From: CAYMAI01 sp964388445
Lineage (GTDB): Bacteria > 4484-113 > JAGGVC01
Length of the DNA: 64,000 bases
Assembly (NCBI GenBank): GCA_964388445.1
Contig: CAYMAI010000005.1
Span: forward strand, 1-64,000
Direction: 5' to 3'
Part shown: piece after piece, positions 8,396-17,411 of the stretch
How the letters are laid out: each line of letters starts with the position of its first letter
Position numbering within the stretch: position 1 is the stretch's first letter
Notes under the pieces: model-generated
Told to the model about the DNA's origin: nothing
The model's input: only the letters and a program-made list of their open reading frames with translations
Databases searched by the model: none
Made by a program: the position numbers and the translations under genes

Positions 8396-9928
8396 ATGTT
8401 GCGGCGTTTTCCGCTTTCTGCCGCAGTCCCGTTGACGGTTCTGTTTTGTTTGATTTTGTCCGGCTGCCCGAAGAACGGGGGCGGCGGATACGACGCGCCC
8501 AGGCCTCCCGAGCAGTTCGCGGATTCCGCGACCGAGCCTTACGCAACCGTTACGGGTACGCTGCGCGGCGCCGGAGTGCTTACGCTCGACGGCAAAGACC
8601 ATTCGTTCGAGCCGATAGGCAAAGGCAGGTTGACGGACTCGAATGCGGAATATCACAAGCGGCCGGCGGGCGACGCCCGCGTGGTTACGATTGGCGGCGA
8701 TTTCGCGGGCGAAGCGGGGCTTTTAGAATATCCCACGGACGAAAATTCGGGAACGATACGCGTACTTTTGCGCGGCGGGGAAGAGCCGGTGCCGTTTGCG
8801 CTTTACGTCGTGATGGCGAAGCATCGTGCGGCGGAAAAAGATATCGAAAGGCTCTCGCACCTTCTCAATTACTATAAGGGCGAAACTCTGATCGAAAGGG
8901 CCGCTGCAGCGCTTGCGTCGGGCGATTACGAAACCGCGGAAAAATTTGCGCTGCAGGCGCGCGACGCCGCCGCAGACTCCCGGCGTGTGAACGCGCTGCT
9001 GGCGAAGTCGTTTGTAAAAAGCGGCAAGCGAATGGAAGCCCTCGAACTGCTTTCCGCCGGGGCGAACGAAGCGAAACTCGATGCGGCGGGATTCGACCTT
9101 TGGCTAAGGCTGCTGGACGAGCAGGCGAAAGGAGCCGAAGGAATGGCGCAAATCGAAAAATTGCTGAAAGCGAAAAAACTTGACAGTGCGACAGAGCTTG
9201 CGGTGCGTGGAAGCGTATATTTGCGCAGACTTGGGAAAGACGCCAGATTCGCGGATATCAAGTCGAACCTTAAAAGGTACATCGAGCTCGTGGACGAGGA
9301 AGAAGTTGACAGAGGCGATTTGCCTATGCAGCGTCAAGTCGCGGCCGGGCTGCTTGCGAGGGCGGAGGACGTTCTGGCGGGCAAACCTTCCCAGCTTCTC
9401 GAAGAACGGTTCGACAAACTTCCGGGCGCGGATTGGACCGGCGTGGACGGCGCGTGGAAACTGACGCAAGGAAAAGGCGAAAGCTTTATTACCGCGAATC
9501 CGGCATTGGGCGAAAACTCGGAGCTTTTTCCCGCCGGAGCAATCGGTTTCACGAAAGACCTTAGAGTGTCGATGAGGATAAGGATGCGCGACCAGTCCGC
9601 AAGAATAGACGTCTATCCCATATTCGGCGAAGACGCAGCCTACCGTCTTACGGTTACAAACACCTGGGTAAGGCTGTACAGGGCCGAGCCGCCTCGCCAA
9701 AGCGACCTTGACGCAAAATTGCTCGCCGAGAAAAAGCTCGAAAATCCGCTCTCCGAAAAATGGACGAACGTGACGGTGACCGTCAAAAATGGGACGGTGT
9801 CGTTCGCAGTGAACGGCAGCGAGACCGCGGAAGCGAGAATTCAAAAACCTGCGCCGAAGGGATGCCCGGCGATTTTCGTGACGGGCGGAGTGGTTGACAT
9901 CGACGACCTTGTAGTTACGTCGGTTTAG
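8396..9928 (+). CDS. Lipoprotein with TPR-like region and C-terminal LamG/DUF1080-like beta domain
   Basis: The predicted start is the ATG nine bases after TATACT, giving 510 residues with a lipoprotein signal ending LILSGC at about residue 23. Residues ~150-330 form helical pairs typical of TPR-like repeats (DYETAEKFALQARDAA, KRMEALELLSAGANE). The last ~170 residues resemble the jelly-roll domain of DUF1080/LamG-type proteins (an ERFDKLPGADWTGVDGAWKL opening and MRIRMRDQSARIDVYPIFG). Such domains bind carbohydrates or mediate adhesion, but no catalytic residues can be named. It is likely anchored in the envelope. It converges with the methyltransferase gene with a four-base overlap. Confidence 0.65.
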   Translation: MLRRFPLSAAVPLTVLFCLILSGCPKNGGGGYDAPRPPEQFADSATEPYATVTGTLRGAGVLTLDGKDHSFEPIGKGRLTDSNAEYHKRPAGDARVVTIGGDFAGEAGLLEYPTDENSGTIRVLLRGGEEPVPFALYVVMAKHRAAEKDIERLSHLLNYYKGETLIERAAAALASGDYETAEKFALQARDAAADSRRVNALLAKSFVKSGKRMEALELLSAGANEAKLDAAGFDLWLRLLDEQAKGAEGMAQIEKLLKAKKLDSATELAVRGSVYLRRLGKDARFADIKSNLKRYIELVDEEEVDRGDLPMQRQVAAGLLARAEDVLAGKPSQLLEERFDKLPGADWTGVDGAWKLTQGKGESFITANPALGENSELFPAGAIGFTKDLRVSMRIRMRDQSARIDVYPIFGEDAAYRLTVTNTWVRLYRAEPPRQSDLDAKLLAEKKLENPLSEKWTNVTVTVKNGTVSFAVNGSETAEARIQKPAPKGCPAIFVTGGVVDIDDLVVTSV

Positions 9929-10680
9929 TGCGCGGAGTTTCCCAGCTCTATCTCGTGCGAAATTAATTGGGCGCGTACGTAAATGTGGTTGCACCAGTCG
10001 GGCAGTTCCCGGCCGATTTCGAAGAGCGCGTCGAGCATTTCCTGCCCGAGCGTGGATATTTGGCCGGTGGCGAGCGGCTTGAGGAAAATGCCATCGAAAG
10101 AAGTAATAGAAAGCCCAGCGCTTTCCACGTCGCGGCGAAGCGTGGCCGGACCGTATACGCGCAGCCTGCCCACCCACCGGTCGCGGTCGTTCAGTTCTCC
10201 GTGCGCGGTGAGAAGCCCCATTTTGACGCCGAGCCTTCGATGCATGCTCAGCGCGTTCGGAACCACGATGTGAATCGCCCCGCCGGGCGCGAGCATCGAA
10301 ACCAGTTTGCTTAAAAAAGTGACCGGGCCGTCAACATGGTCGAGCGCGCCGACGATTACGATGTCGGAGTAGCTTTGGAGCGGCGCGAAGTTTTCGAACA
10401 GCGTCCAGTGATAATCGACGTTGTTCGCCCAAACGGCCTCTTTGGCTCGTTCGAGATATGTTTTGGACCCGTCCACGACGTCGAGGTGCTCGCATACGCT
10501 GGCGAGCAGGCCCGTCATCCGCCCGCCCCGGCAGCCGAGTTCGAGAATTTCCCTGCCGATCAATTTATCAACAATCGTGTTGAATATATAAACCGTGATA
10601 AGACCGTCCAGACCCTTGGTCGGATCGGACTGCGTAGCGATGGCTTCAAGCCTCTGCAACTTTTCCGAACTTTCAAGCAT
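9925..10680 (-). CDS. SAM-dependent class I methyltransferase
   Basis: The Rossmann methyltransferase signature is clear. Motif I is LELGCRGGRMTGLLASV, followed by an acidic residue at the end of strand 2 (LDVVDGS). Then come DIVIVGALDHVDGP and LLAPGGAIHIVVPN, the usual post-I and motif III region. The layout resembles UbiG/Methyltransf_11-type enzymes acting on small molecules or lipids, but the substrate cannot be inferred. I choose the ATG at 10680 because the minus-strand TATAAT lies about 20 bases upstream. A longer TTG start would fall within that promoter. The product is 251 residues. Confidence 0.8.
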   Translation of the reverse strand: MLESSEKLQRLEAIATQSDPTKGLDGLITVYIFNTIVDKLIGREILELGCRGGRMTGLLASVCEHLDVVDGSKTYLERAKEAVWANNVDYHWTLFENFAPLQSYSDIVIVGALDHVDGPVTFLSKLVSMLAPGGAIHIVVPNALSMHRRLGVKMGLLTAHGELNDRDRWVGRLRVYGPATLRRDVESAGLSITSFDGIFLKPLATGQISTLGQEMLDALFEIGRELPDWCNHIYVRAQLISHEIELGNSAH

Positions 10681-10794
10681 AGGCGATATAGAAAGTCGGA
10701 TTATATCACTTATCAACAAAATTTGTCCAAGACGCGAAAAAATCTCTTTCCGGCGGGTAGCTTTACAAAGAGAAACCTGTTAATTCGCATCTGA

Positions 10795-10800
10795 TATAAT
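10795..10800 (+). promoter_or_regulatory. -10 element (TATAAT), leaderless spacing
   Basis: A perfect TATAAT ends nine bases before the ATG at 10810. No -35 is recognisable. Confidence 0.5.
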
Positions 10801-10809
10801 CGGCAAGTC

Positions 10810-12288
10810 ATGAAGACTATCCCACTAGCGGTTTCGGCGGCCGTAATCGCAATTACGGCGCTTTCGGCGTTTACTTCCGTTGCGCAGGAAGTGACTTCCG
10901 GCTACCAGCGTTTGTCCGACGGCGTTTATGCCTTTACAGCGGACGGCGGCGACGGCGGCGCGGTCGTCGGCTGCGAGCAGGGGACGGACGTCAAAATCGT
11001 GGTTTTGCGCGATTACAAAACCATCGAGAAATATTTTTGCGTGGAACAACTCGCCTTGAAAGAGATTTCCGACCAGCCCGTGCTGGTCTCGGCGGGATTC
11101 GACGCGGGAGGCGAGCCGTCCGCGCTAATCATGGGTGTGCCTGCAAATCCCGAGGCATGGCCGGCGTTTTATAAGCTTACGCTCGGACAAGATGAAGTTT
11201 CGATTGAAAAATTCGAAACCTCGCCGGTAGCAGGCGTTTTCCAAGAGCCGGGCGAATGGGCCTTCATTTGTCCGTTTTTCGCAAGACAAGAAACACGCGA
11301 CGGATTCGCTCCGATTTACCAAACTTCGCACGTTTACGCTATGCCCGACGGCAGTTACGCCGGACTTTTGTGGCGGGAAAACGGCATTTGGAAAATCGAG
11401 TTCAGGGCCGGAGCGATTTCGGTGACGAAGATTTACGAGCCAGCGGCGGGACAAGAACTGGTTCCGGTGTGGGCCGCGCACCGCTCGCCGAAGGGCAAGC
11501 TGGCGGCGTTTATCGCGGAAACGAGACCTGCTAAAGCGGCGGTCGGCGATATTGCGGTGGCGGAGTCCGAAACAGGGGTGGATGGAAACGCCGATTCGCA
11601 AAGCGAGGACGCCGGGCCGGAATCAGTACCCGAATCCGAAACCGGCGAATCGGGAAGCGAAACCGAAGAAGAAGAAACAATCGCTCCAACGGAAGACGCA
11701 GAAGATAATTCAGGAAACTTAGCCGGGGACGGCGGTGAAGACGGCGAGACTGAAGCCGAACCGGGCGATGCCGCAACTGACGGGCCGGAAGACGAAGCCG
11801 TTCCCGCCGCACGAGACGAAGTCGTGAATCTGATTTTCGTTACCGCGGTCGGCGAAAACGTTCGCATCGAAAACGTAGGCGAGACTATGCCTCCCGCGAT
11901 GATGTCGTGCGCATTAGCCGTTGACGGACGCCCGTTCGCGTTCTGGTTCACGCCCGCCGCCGCGCAGGGCGAGTTTTCTGCGAAGTATTGGGGGCTAGGA
12001 TTTACCGGCAATGTCAAAGCCGTGCCGTTTACGGTGAAGACGTCCGAAAAGTCGGCTCCGCCGCTTGCCGCGATGCGGGCGCTGGGATTGCCGGGACTGC
12101 TATACGAGGAAAACGGCGCCGTGTATCTGCGGATGGGGAACGGAAGCAGCCCTGACTGGCACGTTCAAGAGGAGTTCAAAATCTGGCGCGCGGCCAAGCA
12201 GTTCGGCGAAATCATGAGCGTGAATATGACTGCGTATTTTATTCTCGACGGGTCGAGCCTGTTTTGGCATTGGCATAAAAACAAGTAG
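10810..12288 (+). CDS. Secreted protein with acidic low-complexity linker, unknown function
   Basis: I do not recognise this 492-residue protein. A signal peptide (residues 1-25, ending SVAQ) is followed by a beta-rich domain to about residue 240. A strongly acidic Glu/Asp/Gly/Ser-rich linker covers about 245-335 (SETEEEETIAPTEDAE is typical). A second beta-rich domain runs to the C-terminus. No catalytic motif is evident. The linker suggests two extracytoplasmic modules separated by a flexible spacer. It is transcribed from a near-perfect -10 and lies 63 bases upstream of a sigma-factor gene with its own TATAAT, so co-regulation is possible but not shown. Confidence 0.6.
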   Translation: MKTIPLAVSAAVIAITALSAFTSVAQEVTSGYQRLSDGVYAFTADGGDGGAVVGCEQGTDVKIVVLRDYKTIEKYFCVEQLALKEISDQPVLVSAGFDAGGEPSALIMGVPANPEAWPAFYKLTLGQDEVSIEKFETSPVAGVFQEPGEWAFICPFFARQETRDGFAPIYQTSHVYAMPDGSYAGLLWRENGIWKIEFRAGAISVTKIYEPAAGQELVPVWAAHRSPKGKLAAFIAETRPAKAAVGDIAVAESETGVDGNADSQSEDAGPESVPESETGESGSETEEEETIAPTEDAEDNSGNLAGDGGEDGETEAEPGDAATDGPEDEAVPAARDEVVNLIFVTAVGENVRIENVGETMPPAMMSCALAVDGRPFAFWFTPAAAQGEFSAKYWGLGFTGNVKAVPFTVKTSEKSAPPLAAMRALGLPGLLYEENGAVYLRMGNGSSPDWHVQEEFKIWRAAKQFGEIMSVNMTAYFILDGSSLFWHWHKNK

Positions 12289-12331
12289 CCGGAATCTTGC
12301 GTGAATTTGGCTACGCCTATCCGGGCAAGGG

Positions 12332-12337
12332 TATAAT
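12332..12337 (+). promoter_or_regulatory. -10 element (TATAAT) upstream of the sigma factor gene
   Basis: TATAAT ends 14 bases before the ATG at 12352. The 5' leader would be about seven bases and lacks room for a full ribosome-binding site. Confidence 0.45.
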
Positions 12338-12351
12338 CTAGCGGCTTTTCC

Positions 12352-12966
12352 ATGGATTTTTCCGAAATAATTAGCGGTGCGTTAAGAACCGTAAGGCTGT
12401 CTTCCGAAGACGAGCGGGAGCTTTGGCGCGAGTTTTCAATCGAGGCGCGCGCCAAGCTAATCGTTTCGTACCAGCCGCTAGTCGCCTCGGCGCTTCTCCG
12501 GCTTAAACCCGCGGACGCGTACGCCGAAGATTGCTTTTCGGAAGGGCTGCTTGCGCTAATCAAATCGGTGGACGATTTCATGCCTTCGCTGGGCGTTCCG
12601 TTCGCCGCCTATGCAAGAATTAGAATAAAAGGCGCGATGCTCGATTTGCTAAGACAGCAGGCGCGCTATCCGAAAAACGAGGATGATGCGGGTCTTTCGA
12701 AATTGATCTCTATGTCAGCGGCAAAGGGCGAACAGGAAGTAAGCCAAGAAATGCTTGCCGAGATACTTATCGCCGCGACGAGACTTGGCGGAAAAGAGCG
12801 TGCCGTAATCGAGCAGTTATATATCGAAGGAAGGTCGCGGGAAGAAATTGCGGACTCGCTCGGCGTTTCTCCGTCGCGCGTTTCGCAGATTCACGCCCGT
12901 GCGCTCAAACGGATACGCGGTTTCATATTCGCCCGAAAAAAAAGAGAGCGGCTTAAGCCCGCGTAA
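12352..12966 (+). CDS. Sigma-70 family RNA polymerase sigma factor (FliA/WhiG-like)
   Basis: This 204-residue protein has sigma region 2 (LIVSYQPLVASALLRL, DCFSEGLLALIKSVDDF, FAAYARIRIKGAMLDLLR). It also has a clear region 4 helix-turn-helix (KERAVIEQLYIEGRSREEIADSLGVSPSRVSQIHARALKRIR, quoted here in two adjoining halves: KERAVIEQLYIEGRSREEIA and DSLGVSPSRVSQIHARALKR). The RIKGAMLDLLR segment is characteristic of the FliA/SigD/WhiG alternative group that directs motility or development regulons. No flagellar gene is visible in the window. No anti-sigma factor gene is adjacent. Its regulon is unknown. Confidence 0.85.
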   Translation: MDFSEIISGALRTVRLSSEDERELWREFSIEARAKLIVSYQPLVASALLRLKPADAYAEDCFSEGLLALIKSVDDFMPSLGVPFAAYARIRIKGAMLDLLRQQARYPKNEDDAGLSKLISMSAAKGEQEVSQEMLAEILIAATRLGGKERAVIEQLYIEGRSREEIADSLGVSPSRVSQIHARALKRIRGFIFARKKRERLKPA

Positions 12967-13306
12967 CATTAAATAGGCGGCTTCAAAGCCGCAGACGAAC
13001 CTTTCTTTCAAAGTTTGCGCTTAAGCGCGCGTAACCGGGCTTAACCGCGTTTACTTTTCCGGCGTCACTTTTCGATTTTATATCCGAGTTGCTTCGGCTG
13101 CAACTCCCGAACTTTCGAAAAGGGTGTGCGAGGATTATCCGCCGGCGCCGGCCGGCCTGTCACAAGGCGGCAGCGGGCCATTCCCGTCCGGAATTTGGCC
13201 GGAAGCCGGCGATGCCGCGATTGTCCGCCATGCGCGGACAAAGCGGACTTTGCCTGTACCTCCCGTATCCTCGCATTCCCTTTTCCGTTTTAGAGGTGTT
13301 TGAATT
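12967..13306 (+). other. 340-bp gene-free stretch with inverted repeats
   Basis: There is no supported gene. GCGGCTTCAAAGCCGC at 12977-12992 is a perfect inverted repeat just after the sigma gene and may be a weak terminator. GCGCTTAAGCGC at 13017-13028 is a palindrome. The string gcttaagcNcgcgtaac occurs at the sigma gene's 3' end (12951-12967) and again at 13019-13035. An 8-bp perfect hairpin (TTGTCCGC at 13221-13228 with GCGGACAA at 13234-13241) lies in a GC-rich leader of the next gene. I could not match it to a known riboswitch. Confidence 0.4.
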
Positions 13307-13987
13307 ATGCATAGGGATACGATAGATCGCCTGAGGCAGTGGCTTGCTCTCGCCGAGAGCGACCGGTCGCTGGGCGACGAGCGCGGCGCAAGGGCGAAGC
13401 TGTTGGTTGCCCGTGCCGAAATCGAAAACGCGCTCGGCATGAGCAGAAGCGCCGCTCCCGCAAAGGCGAGGGAGTATGCGCATCCGTTAAAGCTCACTTT
13501 GAAATACGCCACCGCCGGATTTCTTTTGATAATCGCGGCGGCTCTTTTGGTTCGTTCGCAGTTCGCAGTTCCCGAAGGCTCCGCTGTCGGAGGAGGCGCC
13601 GTGGGAATCGCGAAAACCGCGCAAGACGGACAGCCGGCGGCTTTCCCGGCGGAAGGCGCCGGGACGGATGGAGCGATACCCGTAAAAAACGAGGTCGCGC
13701 TTATCGGCATCGATACGGGCACCGAGATTGTGCCCCCTGAGGGGAGATTGACAATTTTGAAAAGCGGAGGCAAACCCGCCGTAAAACCTGCGAGCGTCGC
13801 GCCTGCGCGGATTCCGGAGGAGATTTCGGAGTCGCTTGCGCCGGCGGAGACGCATTCCGCTCCAGCAGTCGCGGCGGATGAGAAGGCCGCGCCTGATAAA
13901 CCCGCCGCGGAACCGGCGGACTCCAAGAAGGCGCTGGCTCTCGATCCGCTCTCGCTTATCGCGGCTCTCGATTCGCATTTCGATTAG
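13307..13987 (+). CDS. Single-pass membrane protein of unknown function
   Basis: This 226-residue protein is not one I recognise. Residues 1-45 form a charged helix (RLRQWLALAESDRSLGDERG) that should be cytoplasmic. A transmembrane helix lies at about 66-86 (TAGFLLIIAAALLV). The remaining periplasmic part is Ala/Pro/Gly-rich and low in complexity, ending in a short helix (LDPLSLIAALDSHFD). The architecture recalls anti-sigma or cell-division linker proteins, but no motif supports either. The neighbouring sigma factor makes an anti-sigma role worth testing. TAGAGGTG before the ATG serves as ribosome-binding site. It is 66 bases upstream of the BamA-like gene. Confidence 0.55.
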   Translation: MHRDTIDRLRQWLALAESDRSLGDERGARAKLLVARAEIENALGMSRSAAPAKAREYAHPLKLTLKYATAGFLLIIAAALLVRSQFAVPEGSAVGGGAVGIAKTAQDGQPAAFPAEGAGTDGAIPVKNEVALIGIDTGTEIVPPEGRLTILKSGGKPAVKPASVAPARIPEEISESLAPAETHSAPAVAADEKAAPDKPAAEPADSKKALALDPLSLIAALDSHFD

Positions 13988-14053
13988 TTCCGACGTCAAC
14001 CGGAGGTGATATACTCGCGTTCGATTTAATCAAGTCGTATTGGGAAGGCCGGA

Positions 14054-16030
14054 ATGCTTAGACAACCATCCACGAAAATTTTAATTGCGGGCACATTGCT
14101 CGCAATTTGCCTATTAATGACGCTGCCCGCGTCGGCGCAAACCGCGGGCGGATTTCCAGTCAAGTCCATACAAGTGCTCGGCAACGAAAACGTCGAGACC
14201 TCGTATATCCTCGGCTTGCTGACGATAAGAGCGGGCGATTACATCGGTACGAACGCTCTGACGGTAATCGAGCGCAACGCCGACATTTTGGACAAGACGG
14301 GTTATTTCCGCGAAAGGCCGGTGTTATCTTACGAAAGCTACGAAGACGGGGCGATTCTGGTCGTCGAAGTCAAGGAATGGCCGCTTCTGACGGAAATTCA
14401 GTTTACCGGCAACACGCTGTATACCGGCGACGAGCTTTTGTCCGAGATGTACGCATTCGTTCAATCGAGAGGAAACGACGTTCGCAAGCAGAAACTCGAC
14501 GACATCAAAACCGAGCGGAAAAGAATCGAAAAGGACCTTAAAAACAGAAAGAAGAGCGGCGCGGCAGAGGGCGAAGCCGAAAGCGCCGAAACGACGGTAG
14601 AGCTGCCGGAAATCCCCGAACTCGCGGAAATCGAAGTGACGGACGCCGACCTTTGGGGCGGTAATCCTCCTCTCGTTCCCGGAAAAATAATCAATATGCG
14701 CACGGTGGAATGGGCGCTCGTGAACGGCGTTCTGGGGTTTTATCAGAATGCAGGCTACATCGCCGCCTGGGTGCGCGACCTGAACATCGAGTTCAGCGGC
14801 GAGAATGCGGGCGTTATTACCGTGGAAATCGGCGAGGGCTTCGTTGACGAAGTGCTGATCAGCGGATTCGAAAAAACCAAAGAAAGAATTATCCGCCGCG
14901 AGATTCGCGCCGTGCAAATCGGCGAGCCGCTTAAGCAGGACGCGCTTCGCGACGATTACCGGCGCCTTGTCAACACCGGCTTATTCGCGGAAATAAGGCC
15001 GGATTGGGAGCCTTCGATTAAACCCGGATATATCAAGCTTTTGTTCGACGTTACCGAAACGAATACCGGACAGTTCGGATTCGGCGCGGCATACAGCACG
15101 GTCAACGGATTGCAGGGAACGATTTCTTTCAAAGAAAACAATTTATTCGGCGAAGCAAAGTCGGTGTCCTCGATGGTTATTTTCACGCAGGATGCGCCGG
15201 GCTTCGAAATCGAATATCGCGACCCGAACGTGCAAAGCCGGGACATGAGCTTTTCGGCCAAGGTTTATAACCTGCACACCCGCCAGCAGCGCAACCCCGG
15301 AACCGTGAAGGAGAGCGAACTGAAACTGGACACGTGGGGGGCGAGCATCGGCGTGGGCAAGAGGTTTACCGAAACTCTTTCCGGTGCGGTTTCGCTTAAC
15401 GTAAGCGAAAACCATTTCGACGTCATCAAAGGCGACCCGTTCATGCACCTGTCGCAAATCAGGCGCGCCAGACTTACGCAGGAAGGGCAAACCCGCAGCA
15501 TAACGTTTACGGGATTTTACGACACGCGGGACAACCGGTTCAGCACCAAGGAAGGCAACTTTGCGGCTATATCCGCCGAATTCGCCGGTTTCGGCGGCGA
15601 CTTCGACTTCAGAAAGTACACGCAGGAATATCGCCACTTTTTCCCGATTGACAGGCACACGCTTGGATTCCGTGAGCGGCTTGGGCTTGCCGAAGGAAAC
15701 CTGCCGATATTCGAGGAGTTCAGACTCGGCGGGGCGTACAGCCTTCGCGGAGTTGACGACGACTTTATGGCCGGTTCGAAAAGCCTTTTACTGAACACTG
15801 AGTTCAGGTATTCGATAGACAAAAAGGAACAGGTTGTTCTCGCTCTTTTTACCGATATGGGATGGACGGGCGAAAGCTTTTCATCAATGCAGTCGGAAAA
15901 AACGGCGGGTTTCGGAATTCACTTTCAACTCCCGCAGATCGGCTTCGGCGCAATCCGGCTGGATTACGGCTGGCAGCTTACGGGCGAGCAAGGGGAGCTG
16001 TTGCATTTCGGCATAGGAGAGATGTTCTAA
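14054..16030 (+). CDS. bamA: BamA/Omp85-family outer-membrane assembly protein
   Basis: A signal peptide ends PASAQT near residue 30. POTRA-type repeats follow: the first begins VKSIQVLGNENV, another LLTEIQFTGNTLYTGDEL, and a later one VDEVLISGFEKTKERIIRREI. A C-terminal 16-strand-type barrel ends in aromatic Phe (HFGIGEMF, the outer-membrane sorting signal). BamA inserts beta-barrels into the outer membrane. At 658 residues it is shorter than the usual 750-800, with about three POTRAs. It also has a charged insertion of about 65 residues (141-205) inside the second POTRA. A LRLGGAYSLRGVDDDF-like segment (FRLGGAYSLRGVDDDF) fits the conserved loop 6. It heads an envelope cluster with lpxD and lpxA. 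TamA is the main alternative. Confidence 0.85.
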   Translation: MLRQPSTKILIAGTLLAICLLMTLPASAQTAGGFPVKSIQVLGNENVETSYILGLLTIRAGDYIGTNALTVIERNADILDKTGYFRERPVLSYESYEDGAILVVEVKEWPLLTEIQFTGNTLYTGDELLSEMYAFVQSRGNDVRKQKLDDIKTERKRIEKDLKNRKKSGAAEGEAESAETTVELPEIPELAEIEVTDADLWGGNPPLVPGKIINMRTVEWALVNGVLGFYQNAGYIAAWVRDLNIEFSGENAGVITVEIGEGFVDEVLISGFEKTKERIIRREIRAVQIGEPLKQDALRDDYRRLVNTGLFAEIRPDWEPSIKPGYIKLLFDVTETNTGQFGFGAAYSTVNGLQGTISFKENNLFGEAKSVSSMVIFTQDAPGFEIEYRDPNVQSRDMSFSAKVYNLHTRQQRNPGTVKESELKLDTWGASIGVGKRFTETLSGAVSLNVSENHFDVIKGDPFMHLSQIRRARLTQEGQTRSITFTGFYDTRDNRFSTKEGNFAAISAEFAGFGGDFDFRKYTQEYRHFFPIDRHTLGFRERLGLAEGNLPIFEEFRLGGAYSLRGVDDDFMAGSKSLLLNTEFRYSIDKKEQVVLALFTDMGWTGESFSSMQSEKTAGFGIHFQLPQIGFGAIRLDYGWQLTGEQGELLHFGIGEMF

Positions 16031-16037
16031 GGCGGTA

Positions 16038-17411
16038 ATGGTGAAAGTGCCGGCGATATTTATTCTTGCGGTTATGGCGATTGCGGCGGCGGCGTTTTGC
16101 TTGCTGCACCTGACCGCGCATGCCGCCGAAGCCGGAGAAGAACCGGACGGCGAACCCGAATTGCCGCAAAAAGTGCTTTCCGTGGAAGTGTTTGTGGAGT
16201 TTGCCGGCGCGGACATACGTCCGATTATCGCCGGTGAAATACAAACGGCAATCGAAGAAGTCGTCGAGCTTGCGCTGCTCGTTCAACTCGAAGGCGACCT
16301 TGCCACTATTGCCGCAAACAAAGATGAAATATCGGAGACCTTGCTTCGAGTAATAGACCTGACGCTCGACAAGCGCGGTTTCAAGACCGATTCGCTTTCA
16401 TTGACGCCCGGCGAAATTGCGATAGTCGAACTCGAAATATCCGTGACCGGCGAAAGCATCGCGGACGTAAGAGTCGAATTCGTGGCTCCGGCCAAATCCG
16501 GGCTTTCCGATGCGCTGTTGTTTAATTTGCAAAACGAGCTATCGGCGAATCTCCGTCGCAAATTTTTCGGGCTGCCGTCGGCGGACAAAAAATGGCTCAC
16601 CGGTCTTTTCGCCGGAGCGCTGGCGGAAGAATTCGCGGCTTCGGAAGAGTTGGGGATGTTCAACTACCGGATGGAGCTTCTGCCTTCGACGATTACGAGG
16701 GTTGTGTTATATCTGACGAACGCTCCCGGCGAGCGTGCGCTCGATAGGCGCTTTCTTCGTACCCGTTCGTCCACGATTCTCAATCTGTCTCTCGACAGCG
16801 CCCGCGAAGCGATTTTGGTGGAGCTTGCGGGACTCGCCGGGCTGCCGGCGCGATTCGTCGAGCTTCATCGCGACGAAGCCGCGGATTATCTTGAATCCCG
16901 CGTGAAGGCGCTCGGCTCGCTGGCGTTTTACGAGCCGGAGGTCGAAATCGAGTTTGCGGTTCGCGGCGGCGACCTTTTTGTCACCGCGATAATCGAGTCG
17001 AGAAGATACCGAACCGCGGTTTCGGGACGCGTGGATTTCGACCGCGAAGTGGACAATCCCAGAATCGACGGCATCATCGGCATGCGGATGTTTTCTTCGG
17101 CGGAAGTTTATGCCGCGGTCAAGTTTTTTCCCGACAGCGTGGACTTCGAACCGGAAATAGGGCTGGGAATAAATCCGCGGCCAGGCGTTTTCGTCGGAGG
17201 CGGTTGGGATTTCGACCGCGAAGCCGTGAAACTGCGCGGCAACGTTTGGCTCGGCGCAGGGCTGGTGATTCACGCCGAGCATTACACGAGCCCCGAATTC
17301 AATGAAGACGGCGAATACGGAATCACTTACTTTTTCACAAAGGATTTTTCCGTGTCGGCCTTTGCCGACGGCGACGGTTCCGCGTGGATGGCGCTGGGGG
17401 TGAAGCTGTGA
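16038..17411 (+). CDS. Exported barrel-like protein paired with the BamA homologue
   Basis: This 457-residue protein starts seven bases after the bamA-like stop and its own stop overlaps the lpxD start, so translation is probably coupled. It has an N-terminal signal (residues 1-27, ending AHAAEA). A region of mixed alpha/beta character follows. The C-terminal ~150 residues have alternating hydrophobic strands (VEIEFAVRGGDLFVTAIIES, FVGGGWDFDREAVKLRGNVW) and end in VKL. I do not recognise the family. Position between an Omp85 protein and LPS genes suggests a role in outer-membrane biogenesis. The strand pattern suggests an outer-membrane or periplasmic beta domain. Function is inferred from context only. 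Confidence 0.6.
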   Translation: MVKVPAIFILAVMAIAAAAFCLLHLTAHAAEAGEEPDGEPELPQKVLSVEVFVEFAGADIRPIIAGEIQTAIEEVVELALLVQLEGDLATIAANKDEISETLLRVIDLTLDKRGFKTDSLSLTPGEIAIVELEISVTGESIADVRVEFVAPAKSGLSDALLFNLQNELSANLRRKFFGLPSADKKWLTGLFAGALAEEFAASEELGMFNYRMELLPSTITRVVLYLTNAPGERALDRRFLRTRSSTILNLSLDSAREAILVELAGLAGLPARFVELHRDEAADYLESRVKALGSLAFYEPEVEIEFAVRGGDLFVTAIIESRRYRTAVSGRVDFDREVDNPRIDGIIGMRMFSSAEVYAAVKFFPDSVDFEPEIGLGINPRPGVFVGGGWDFDREAVKLRGNVWLGAGLVIHAEHYTSPEFNEDGEYGITYFFTKDFSVSAFADGDGSAWMALGVKL

